Virus record (IMG/VR): IMGVR_UViG_3300008448_000434
Span: 1 to 29,483 of that record
Direction: 5' to 3' (one strand)
Origin: a virus
DNA: 29,483 nt
In this document: in pieces, positions 4,981 to 11,171 of the stretch
Layout of the letters: every line of letters begins with the position of its first letter
Numbering within the stretch: the stretch's first letter is position 1
Made by a program: the position numbers and the translations under genes
The notes under the pieces: model-generated
The model's input: the letters and a program-made list of their open reading frames with translations, nothing else
The model's database searches: none
What the model was told of the DNA's origin: nothing

Positions 4981-6219
4981 TTATAATTCGGCAGAAGCTC
5001 TAATGCGAACGTAAGTATGACCACACACTTCACCAGTAGAAAAGTTTCCGGATGTTCTAGAAGCTACAGATGAAACGGCACCCACTGTTGGAGCTTGATT
5101 ATTACCATAAGTTACAGCAGTACTGCCCCCATTATAATATATAAATCCAGAAGCTTGATATGCTGTATCATAAGTAACTACGGATGGACCAGTTCTCATT
5201 AATGGAGAAAGAGGTATGCTAAAATAACCATTAGTTGAACCAGGATACATATTAACTGTTCCCCCATTATATTCTTTTATTTGATAGTATCTTTCACATA
5301 ATGCTAACTCTTGCCCAAAACTTCTTCTCTCAAACGGGGTCGCAACTGTACCGGATTCTAATTGAACTCCTGTGATAAAAAAGGTAGCATTAAGAGTTGA
5401 AATCCACTGAGTTTGTGATGATGTTGCTAATTCTACACTTCCTGTCCATGTATTATTTGTTGCCTGATAGTCTGTACCAGCACCTAGTGTCCACGACATA
5501 TTCATACCACCAGAGTTGGTCTTTTCCCAAGTTCCAGTAGTATCTCCACTAATAATAATGGTTTTATACTCCCAAGTATCGGGAGAGTTAATTGAATAAT
5601 TTATTGGAATAGCACGACTGTCGGCATAGTTTGTAAGTGCGACACAATATGTCCCCGATATACTAGATTTTACCCAGAAAGATAAAGTTGCTGTTTTAGC
5701 ATTGGTAGTTCCATAGTGTAAATCGGCAACGTTATATCCCTCAAATCTATGACTAATAGAAGCGTAATCACCAGCAGCAATAGTGGCATCGGCGGTGGTG
5801 ACTTGTGCTCTTAAAGCATTTGAAAAACCTTGACCAGTTGGTACGTCAGATGTTTGAATACCAGAAATAACACACGTTGAGTTTTTTTGAATGTTAAATC
5901 TATCTACTGGAAATTGTCTATTACCAAATCCATCACCAGTAACTGAAACACTCGCTCCATTATTTCTCTGATCTAACCTCATATCTCCGTTAATTATTCT
6001 ATTCCGGGCACCAGAAAGGGGACCATCATTAATAGAACCAATATAAGCAGTAGTAATACCAGCAGTTGTTACACCTACAATACTTGTAGCATTTAAAGTT
6101 GTAAAAGTAGAAATCCCAGAGACACTCGCAGAATAAGTAATAGTTCCACCAGCAGTCCCGATAGCGACGTTAGTTCCACTCGCAGGAACGATAGCATTAA
6201 CTCGGAGACTGCTAGCCAT
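4981..6219 (-). CDS. Tail fibre-like protein with NGDM/QRNNG jelly-roll-type tip (412 aa)
   Basis: The N-terminus MASSLRVNAIVPASGTNVAI is the shared tag of this array, followed by a short TT-rich beta section. From about residue 70 the tip begins with RNRIINGDMRLDQRNNGASV, then FPVDRFNIQKN, ATLSFWVKS (about 180-190), DTWEYKTIIISGDTTGTW, and the ending GVQLESGTVATPFERRSFGQ plus ELALCERYYQ. This order is that of a domain of about 300 residues, with a carbohydrate-binding jelly-roll look, found at the ends of many phage tail fibres and prophage proteins. Host glycan binding is inferred. AAGGAG precedes the ATG. Confidence 0.87.
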   Translation of the reverse strand: MASSLRVNAIVPASGTNVAIGTAGGTITYSASVSGISTFTTLNATSIVGVTTAGITTAYIGSINDGPLSGARNRIINGDMRLDQRNNGASVSVTGDGFGNRQFPVDRFNIQKNSTCVISGIQTSDVPTGQGFSNALRAQVTTADATIAAGDYASISHRFEGYNVADLHYGTTNAKTATLSFWVKSSISGTYCVALTNYADSRAIPINYSINSPDTWEYKTIIISGDTTGTWEKTNSGGMNMSWTLGAGTDYQATNNTWTGSVELATSSQTQWISTLNATFFITGVQLESGTVATPFERRSFGQELALCERYYQIKEYNGGTVNMYPGSTNGYFSIPLSPLMRTGPSVVTYDTAYQASGFIYYNGGSTAVTYGNNQAPTVGAVSSVASRTSGNFSTGEVCGHTYVRIRASAEL

Positions 6220-6239
6220 TTATAAACTCCTTTGTATTA

Positions 6240-6521
6240 TCAACCAGCGAGTGCTGCTGACGCTGCTGCTGCCTCTTCGTTTCTTTGTGCTGCTGTCTTG
6301 ACTAAACCTTCTTCATAAGCTGCCAAAACCATATCTGGTTTGTTAGTAGCAGTGATTGCTTCGTTATTATCTAACTTATGCTTGACGTAAAGGTCGCAGA
6401 TTTCGTCAATCGCAATGCGAGCACGATTGGTTGCTGCATTATCAATCCAGTCCTGAGGATCAGCAGCGACGTATTGAAGTGCTAGGTCTTCTGCTTCCGT
6501 TAAAGTAATTGTATAGTCCAT
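6240..6521 (-). CDS. Small conserved fibre-linked protein, copy 1 (93 aa)
   Basis: Starts MDYTITLTEAEDLALQYVAA; the centre has DWIDNAATNRARIAIDEICD and the end GLVKTAAQRNEEAAA followed by an Ala-rich tail. It is almost identical to the 90-aa protein at 20840-21112 except for the last residues. I recall relatives next to fibre genes in many cyanophages, with no known function; its helical, acidic make-up suits an assembly factor. The start has no Shine-Dalgarno sequence, and an AATAAATA box lies 34 nt upstream. Confidence 0.75.
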   Translation of the reverse strand: MDYTITLTEAEDLALQYVAADPQDWIDNAATNRARIAIDEICDLYVKHKLDNNEAITATNKPDMVLAAYEEGLVKTAAQRNEEAAAASAALAG

Positions 6522-6555
6522 ACTTATATGTAAATTGTTTTGAAGTATTTAGTGG

Positions 6556-6563
6556 TATTTATT
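6556..6563 (-). promoter_or_regulatory. Late-type promoter AATAAATA
   Basis: Overlaps the stop of the C1q-tipped fibre (TAATAAATA) and lies 34 nt before the 93-aa gene. A CTAAATA variant follows between it and the start. Confidence 0.6.
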
Positions 6564-7416
6564 ATGATATTTTGGCGCCTGAAAATGAAATAAAACCACT
6601 ACCTGAAATTAATTGAACACTATTTGATGCCCAATAAATATCAACTACATCATTTGTTGCTAAACTTACAATACATGATGCATTAATGATAGTATTTTCT
6701 CCAATATCATCTCCTGCAGTTTGTCTTAACTCTGCCCTTTGGCGAATATTTCCATTTACTCTTATATCCCACATTGATTCTGTATTTGCATCAGTATATG
6801 TTGAGGCTTGGAAAAAATAAACTCCACCGACTGGTGCAGTAAAGGCATAAGTTGAAGTATTATATGAGTTTGTGTTATCAAAACCACCACTATCAGAGGT
6901 GGAATTATACGGTAATCTTTGTGCTGATGTAATAGTTACAGATGTAGTAGCTGTTGCTCTGAATGCAGGTTGATATAGGACAGACATATATCCATTACTA
7001 TCAACCTTAAATCTTTCTGTCCCAGATCCAATCTGCCCAGAATATAATCTAAAATTATCAATATAGTGGTGATGTATATTGCCAGAAGTTACACCAGTGT
7101 CCCATCCAGCGGCATGAGGACTCATTACAAATCTTCCGGTGGTATTAATTCCGGAATGAACACCAGTTATATCAATAAATTTAGTCGGATTATCAGTCCC
7201 TATACCAATAGATCCAGCAGCACCTACTCTTATTCTTTCGGTATTATTAGTACCTATGGTCAGTATATTAGTCGCAGGAGAAGCAATGGAAGCACCGGTG
7301 CCAACAGCAAAACCACCACCAGTAATGCCACCACTAAGAGTTACTGGACTACTAATTGTTACAGTAGAGACACCAGTATCAGATTGAATATTATTAACTA
7401 TAATTCTGCTAGTCAT
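6562..7416 (-). CDS. Tail fibre-like protein with C1q-type tip (284 aa)
   Basis: Start chosen at the ATG that overlaps the upstream stop (ATGA), giving MTSRIIVNNIQSDTGVSTVT, the array's N-terminal tag. GGAG lies 13 nt upstream, inside the previous gene. Then come GIGTDNPTKFIDITG (about 95) and, from about residue 150, a globular tip with YAFTAPVGGVYFFQASTYTD, a middle ending RQRAELRQTAGDD, and VDIYWASNSVQLISGSGFIS. The F-x-AP-x-G-x-Y-F-F core and final G-F-x-S-F strand mark a C1q-like jelly roll, which trimerises and binds ligands. The same type of tip occurs at 21135-22115. Confidence 0.83.
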   Translation of the reverse strand: MTSRIIVNNIQSDTGVSTVTISSPVTLSGGITGGGFAVGTGASIASPATNILTIGTNNTERIRVGAAGSIGIGTDNPTKFIDITGVHSGINTTGRFVMSPHAAGWDTGVTSGNIHHHYIDNFRLYSGQIGSGTERFKVDSNGYMSVLYQPAFRATATTSVTITSAQRLPYNSTSDSGGFDNTNSYNTSTYAFTAPVGGVYFFQASTYTDANTESMWDIRVNGNIRQRAELRQTAGDDIGENTIINASCIVSLATNDVVDIYWASNSVQLISGSGFISFSGAKIS

Positions 7417-7655
7417 ACGATTGTCCAAACTCCTTGTACTGTGACGGTGTAACCAGCACCGACTGTCACTGTTCCGGCAGTGACTCCGTTAGTTCCCAAT
7501 GGTATCGTCACGTTCTCATCAATAGTATTTTTATTTGTTTTAATCACACCATAACTATCAACCCATTGTGAAGCACCATTGACGCTGATTGGATCTTTAA
7601 AATCAACTGTGCTACCAGTTTGAGAGCGAATGTTTTGAACGTAGATGCGAGTCAT
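7413..7655 (-). CDS. Mini-fibre: N-terminal tag plus shared C-terminal cap (80 aa)
   Basis: Start chosen at the ATG overlapping the previous stop (ATGA), giving MTRIYVQNIRSQTGSTVDFK. The rest is WVDSYGVIKTNKNTIDENVT, then IPLGTNGVTAGTVTVGAGYT and a final VTV-x-GVWTIV. It is a stripped-down fibre, with the array's N-terminal tag joined directly to the IP-x-G-x-NG cap seen at the ends of longer fibres at 10409 and 22149. It is a paralogue of the next gene upstream (79 aa) and is coupled to it and to the C1q fibre by four-base overlaps. Its role in the virion is unknown. Confidence 0.78.
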   Translation of the reverse strand: MTRIYVQNIRSQTGSTVDFKDPISVNGASQWVDSYGVIKTNKNTIDENVTIPLGTNGVTAGTVTVGAGYTVTVQGVWTIV

Positions 7656-7891
7656 ACAATTACCCACTCTCCATTTACTGTAACTTCATATCCAGGTTGA
7701 ACTGTAATGGGACCAGAAGAAAGACCATTGGTTCCTGCGGGAATGATCACATTTTCAGCAATGGTATCACGATTGGTTTTAATCACTCCATAAGTATCCA
7801 CCCATTGCTTATCACCATTTGCAGTGATGGTTTCTTTGAACTCCGTTGTTGTGGAAGTTGAATCAATAATATTGGCTTTGAGTGTGCTCAT
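7652..7891 (-). CDS. Mini-fibre paralogue (79 aa)
   Basis: Begins MSTLKANIIDSTSTTTEFKE and continues with WVDTYGVIKTNRDTIAENVI and IPAGTNGLSSGPITVQPGYE, ending VTVNGEWVIV. It has the same two-part plan as the 80-aa product and aligns with it over nearly its whole length. It is first in a three-gene chain joined by ATGA overlaps, ending with the C1q fibre. The promoter box ends only 12 nt before the ATG and no Shine-Dalgarno sequence fits between. It may cap a fibre, bind the baseplate, or form mixed trimers with its neighbours; none of this is shown. Confidence 0.78.
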   Translation of the reverse strand: MSTLKANIIDSTSTTTEFKETITANGDKQWVDTYGVIKTNRDTIAENVIIPAGTNGLSSGPITVQPGYEVTVNGEWVIV

Positions 7892-7903
7892 TGGTTTTTT
7901 GAA

Positions 7904-7911
7904 TATTTATT
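7904..7911 (-). promoter_or_regulatory. Late-type promoter containing the upstream stop codon
   Basis: AATAAATA with the TAA stop of the 106-aa gene inside; TTC-AAAAAACCA and then ATG follow. This is the shortest promoter-to-start distance in the window (12 nt). Confidence 0.65.
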
Positions 7912-8227
7912 CTGGTTTTGGATATTTTGCTTTGACTTCCATTACTCTTGTGAGCATTTCTTCATAGGCATCTCCACCTTTCCAAATCGCATCAAGTTGG
8001 TCTTTGATATCTGGATACTCTGGTGCTCTTTGGCGTTGGTATTCTTTTGCAGCATATTCTTCTTGAAGTCTAGCAATTTCTAATTCAATTTCCTCTCTCG
8101 TTGGACATTCTTCCTCTTCATCCAACCAATCTAAACCTTCATAAGTATTGTTTTTAACTATCCATTTTGTACCAGGAACTAAATTTCGTAGTGCTTCTAC
8201 AACACCAATAGAACGATTATAGGTCAT
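7907..8227 (-). CDS. EYPD-x-KDQLD fibre-associated small protein, copy 1 (106 aa)
   Basis: Start chosen at the ATG overlapping the stop of the fibre gene (ATGA), behind GGGAGGTGG; this gives MTYNRSIGVVEALRNLVPGT. It has a YEGLDWLDEEEECPTREEIE stretch, a helix with RLQEEYAAKEYQRQRAPEYP, then the core DIKDQLDAIWKGGDAYEEML and the end VKAKYPKPE. It is a paralogue of the genes at 8991 and 13600. Proteins with EYP-x-x-x-DQLDA-x-KG recur beside phage fibre genes and are often thought to be assembly helpers. The tight coupling to one fibre supports a dedicated partner role, inferred only. Confidence 0.78.
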   Translation of the reverse strand: MTYNRSIGVVEALRNLVPGTKWIVKNNTYEGLDWLDEEEECPTREEIELEIARLQEEYAAKEYQRQRAPEYPDIKDQLDAIWKGGDAYEEMLTRVMEVKAKYPKPE

Positions 8228-8973
8228 TGTGCCACCTCCCATACTTGTATGTAATTATTTCCCCAACCATAGTTAAACTCACCAGATCCGCCATAAGGTT
8301 GTATGGATAATAAAAATGTTGTTGAATTGGTTGAGTTAGACACCACGGAAGTATTACAGTGAACTTGATAATGGTGATTCACCTCATCTCCTTTATAAGC
8401 AAAGAATAAGGAATTTCTTTGATAACTTCCATTTATTGCTGAACCATCTCTTTTAATCATTGCGGATATTCCTTCAGATGGAATAATTCTCGTCTGACAC
8501 TCTGCGTGAATGATTAATCTACTATTTGAAAATTTTGGAGTAATTGAAACTGTAACAGGAGTATTGTAAATTACATCTTCACTAATAGTGACATAAACAT
8601 CATTGACTGATGGGACTCTATATTCACTATACTGTACAAGTGTTCCGGGAGCATAAAGACTTCCAGTATCCGTGCCAACTAGTTTATGTCCAGTTGGAAC
8701 TGTAATGGTATTATCACTCCCTCTAATTGTTGTTAAAGTACTAATACCTATTGAATTGATATTACCAGCAACATTGCCAGTTACATTACCAGTAACATTG
8801 CCAGTTACATTACCAGTAACATTGCCAGTAATATTACCAGTAACGTTACCAACGAAAGTCCCACTACCACCAGAACTCAAAGTAGTTGTACCAATTTTGA
8901 AGTCAGTAGCACTCACCGTGACAGTCTGACCTGTTCCAACTGGTTTTATTGTATTGACATTCAGAATGCTCAT
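8224..8973 (-). CDS. Tail fibre-like protein with GNVT repeats and EVAQ tip (249 aa)
   Basis: The N-terminal tag is MSILNVNTIKPVGTGQTVTV. Residues 40-72 repeat GNVT/GNIT seven times, forming a regular beta shaft. From about residue 105 the tip has VPSVNDVYVTISEDV, SITPKFSNSRLIIHAECQTR and the end NNYIQVWEVAQ. SITP-x-x-x-NS-(R/K) followed by a final (M/W)EVA is a fibre-tip pattern also present in the 355-aa protein at 9317. Codons for the last five residues form the ribosome site of the next gene. Receptor binding is likely by family, not shown. Confidence 0.82.
   Translation of the reverse strand: MSILNVNTIKPVGTGQTVTVSATDFKIGTTTLSSGGSGTFVGNVTGNITGNVTGNVTGNVTGNVTGNVAGNINSIGISTLTTIRGSDNTITVPTGHKLVGTDTGSLYAPGTLVQYSEYRVPSVNDVYVTISEDVIYNTPVTVSITPKFSNSRLIIHAECQTRIIPSEGISAMIKRDGSAINGSYQRNSLFFAYKGDEVNHHYQVHCNTSVVSNSTNSTTFLLSIQPYGGSGEFNYGWGNNYIQVWEVAQ
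8761..8850 (-). repeat. Short tandem repeat encoding GNVT
   Basis: A 12/24-nt unit alternating attaccagtaac and attgccagttac (plus-strand reading) repeats about seven times within the 249-aa fibre gene. Units are near-identical in DNA, so copy number could change by slippage without leaving frame. Confidence 0.8.
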
Positions 8974-8987
8974 TGGAGTTTTTTAGG

Positions 8988-8995
8988 TATTTATT
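8988..8995 (-). promoter_or_regulatory. Late-type promoter containing the upstream stop codon
   Basis: AATAAATA with the TAA stop of the 108-aa gene inside; CC-TAAAAAACTCCA and then the ATG of the 249-aa fibre follow. Confidence 0.65.
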
Positions 8996-9317
8996 GTTTT
9001 GGTTTAGGATACTTTAATTTAACTGCTTCACATTTAGCATAATACTCATCAAGTTTTGTATTATCGCCTTTTGAAGACCAATACAAAGCATCAGCAAGTT
9101 CTTTCAAGTCTGGATATTCTGGTGCTCTTAATCTTTGATATTCTTGCTGACTATATTCTGTTTGAAGTCTTGCTATTTCTGCTTCTACTTCCTCTTCTGT
9201 TGGTTGTTGATATACTTCGTCCCACCAGTCAATAGTGTTATAATCATCGTCTCTTATTGAAAATTCCGCACCAGGTAATAAAGAATCAATTGCTTGGTGA
9301 ATTGTTATTTTTTTCAT
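8991..9317 (-). CDS. EYPDLK-type fibre-associated small protein, copy 2 (108 aa)
   Basis: Start chosen at the ATG sharing a base with the upstream stop (TAATG), behind GGAGGTAGC; it gives MKKITIHQAIDSLLPGAEFS. It has YNTIDWWDEVYQQPTEEEVE, a helix with RLQTEYSQQEYQRLRAPEYP, then DLKELADALYWSSKGDNTKL and the end VKLKYPKPKQ. It aligns with the 106-aa protein at 7907, but DQLDA has become ELADA with an insertion before KG. Each of the two copies directly follows a fibre ending in EVA, so they look like matched fibre/helper pairs. The function is inferred from this pairing. Confidence 0.77.
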   Translation of the reverse strand: MKKITIHQAIDSLLPGAEFSIRDDDYNTIDWWDEVYQQPTEEEVEAEIARLQTEYSQQEYQRLRAPEYPDLKELADALYWSSKGDNTKLDEYYAKCEAVKLKYPKPKQ

Positions 9318-10384
9318 TACGCTGCTACCTCCATTAAAGTCCAAGAAGAATTAAAATCTCCTGCTGATCCAACAAACATAACTCCACCACATCCTGTTGC
9401 CCTACAATACAATTCATAACTAATCAATGATGTCGTCGCTGGACTGTCTAACCAAGTAAAAGTATATGCGGGCATATCATTTGTATATGAAGCAGTAATA
9501 CCATCTCTATAAGAGTCCATTAAACTTGGAGAAACTACAGTTCCACCTCTAGCAATTGCTATATTTCCATCACAAATAAATTGACATCCGATAGTTACAG
9601 TGTGAAGTATCTTACTAGTAGATGCACTTGGTGTAATAGTATTTGTAAAACCAGTGGCTCTATATGTTGAAGAAGTGGAAGTAGCAGTAAAAGATGAAGA
9701 ACCCAAATCTTTCCAAATTACTTGAAGAATACTTCCAGTTTGTTGAAGAATTGGATTGCCAGAACTATTTAATACTTTTGTCCCCGCTGCTGAAAGTTTT
9801 AGGTTTCCAGAGCTATCAATTCTTGCTCTTTCATTTGCACCAGTAGAAAATATAATTGGATTGCTGGTATCTGCTTGTAAGGATAATGTATCGTAAGAAT
9901 AAATTAAACTTCCAGTTCCAGTTATACCGCCATAACTATAAGAAGAACCTGTTCTTGATAATTGGACGTTTCTAGTTCCATCACTAATTCTTATACCATC
10001 GGATGAAGTGCCAAGAGATGTTGGATCACTTACTCCAATATGAGTTTTGTTTAATGGATTATTAGTTCCCAATCCAATAAAACCAGTAGCAGTTGTAGTA
10101 ATAACTGTTCCACCAGTTCCAACATTTAATCTTGTAAAAGTAGAAACACCAGTGGTATTAACGTTCGCAGCAGTAATGACACCTACAAACTGAATATTAC
10201 CATTTGGATCAACAGTAAATGTATTGCCCGTTGTGTTAATTCCTACCGTGGTAATACCAACAGTCTTACCATCAATCTGTACCAGAACTCTTCCCTGCGA
10301 GTTGGTAACTTTAACCTTCTCATCAATAGTAGGACTTGAAGCATCTGCCTTTGCTTCTATATTACTAACGCGGAGAGTGCTCAT
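9317..10384 (-). CDS. Tail fibre-like protein with EVAA tip (355 aa)
   Basis: The N-terminal tag MSTLRVSNIEAKADASSPTI is followed by beta repeats (VGITTVGINTTGNTFTVDPN), then GLGTNNPLNKTHIGVSDPTS and a section with SNPIIFSTGANERARIDSSG. The tip, from about residue 215, has WKDLGSSSFTATST, a TITPSASTSKILHTV strand, a cysteine-rich loop with YCRATGCGGVM and the end WTLMEVAA. It resembles the tip of the 249-aa fibre in its ITP-x-x-x-x-SK core and EVA end. Its last codons contain the GGAGG used by the helper gene downstream. AAAGGA precedes the ATG, and a variant late box (TCTAAATA) lies further up. Confidence 0.83.
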   Translation of the reverse strand: MSTLRVSNIEAKADASSPTIDEKVKVTNSQGRVLVQIDGKTVGITTVGINTTGNTFTVDPNGNIQFVGVITAANVNTTGVSTFTRLNVGTGGTVITTTATGFIGLGTNNPLNKTHIGVSDPTSLGTSSDGIRISDGTRNVQLSRTGSSYSYGGITGTGSLIYSYDTLSLQADTSNPIIFSTGANERARIDSSGNLKLSAAGTKVLNSSGNPILQQTGSILQVIWKDLGSSSFTATSTSSTYRATGFTNTITPSASTSKILHTVTIGCQFICDGNIAIARGGTVVSPSLMDSYRDGITASYTNDMPAYTFTWLDSPATTSLISYELYCRATGCGGVMFVGSAGDFNSSWTLMEVAA

Positions 10385-10405
10385 TCCTTTATATCACCTT
10401 TTGAA

Positions 10406-10413
10406 TATTTAGA
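10406..10413 (-). promoter_or_regulatory. Variant late-type promoter TCTAAATA
   Basis: One mismatch to NATAAATA; its TAA is the stop of the 246-aa gene. A TTC-AAAAGG tract and the AAAGGA ribosome site of the 355-aa fibre follow. Confidence 0.4.
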
Positions 10414-11149
10414 CTACGACTAAAACGGAACCAGTTGCAACGTCAATTGTAATACCAAGTCCAACTGTTACGGGACCAATTACAAGACCGTTTTTACCTG
10501 ATGGAATAAAAAGATTTGAATCAATATTTTGATCTGTTAAAATGGCACCATCTACAAGAGCAATGTTACCAACTGCCTGAATTGCTCCTTCAGAGTTAGC
10601 AGCACCAGCAATAGTTGTGGTATTGATTCCAAGAATCTTTGTGGTATGAACACCAACAGCATTGGCACTGAATGTTCCACCCGCGCCAGCATTTCCAGAA
10701 ATACTTACATCAATAGAATTGGTTGATGAATTATAGGCAAAAGTATTTCCAAAACCAATAAAGTTAAGTTGAGTAACACCAACTCCAATGTTGACGCCGC
10801 CAGACTGAATACCAACTCCTCTTGCTGAAGGTGCTAGTTTTGCAAAGGTAACTGATCCATCAGCAGGAACACCAACACCTAGTGCAACTCCAAGAGAAAT
10901 GCAAAAGAAGTCATCAGTTGATTGTGGTGCTGCTGCGAAGATGATTTGGTTTTCATCAATCTCATATGCTGATGATGGTTCTTGTATAACACCACCAAGA
11001 GATACCAGAATTGAAAATGGTGATCCAGGATAGTATGGATTTCCACCAGAGGTTAAGTTGAATCTTACGGTAGACCCATTAAACTGTGATGAGATATCAT
11101 CCAGTTTGAGATAATTTCCAGCGTCTAATTGTCTACCAATATATGCCAT
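10409..11149 (-). CDS. Fibre-like structural protein with IP-x-G-x-NG C-terminal cap (246 aa)
   Basis: The N-terminal half has the pattern LDDISSQFNGSTVRFNLTSG, then PFSILVSLGGVIQEPSSAYE and IIFAAAPQSTDDFFCISLGV. This is a beta domain seen at the start of several cyanophage virion proteins and similar to part of the broken gene at 22149. The middle is repetitive (GVHTTKILGINTTTIAG). The end is the shared cap LFIPSGKNGLVIGPVTVGLG and VLVVV. There is no distinct globular tip, so it may be a connector or short fibre rather than the receptor-binding part. A late promoter is 14 nt upstream. Confidence 0.78.
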   Translation of the reverse strand: MAYIGRQLDAGNYLKLDDISSQFNGSTVRFNLTSGGNPYYPGSPFSILVSLGGVIQEPSSAYEIDENQIIFAAAPQSTDDFFCISLGVALGVGVPADGSVTFAKLAPSARGVGIQSGGVNIGVGVTQLNFIGFGNTFAYNSSTNSIDVSISGNAGAGGTFSANAVGVHTTKILGINTTTIAGAANSEGAIQAVGNIALVDGAILTDQNIDSNLFIPSGKNGLVIGPVTVGLGITIDVATGSVLVVV

Positions 11150-11163
11150 TATGGTTTTTTAGA

Positions 11164-11171
11164 TATTTATG
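11164..11171 (-). promoter_or_regulatory. Late-type promoter containing the upstream stop codon
   Basis: CATAAATA with the TAA stop of the 808-aa fibre inside; TC-TAAAAAACCATA and then the ATG of the 246-aa gene follow. Confidence 0.65.
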
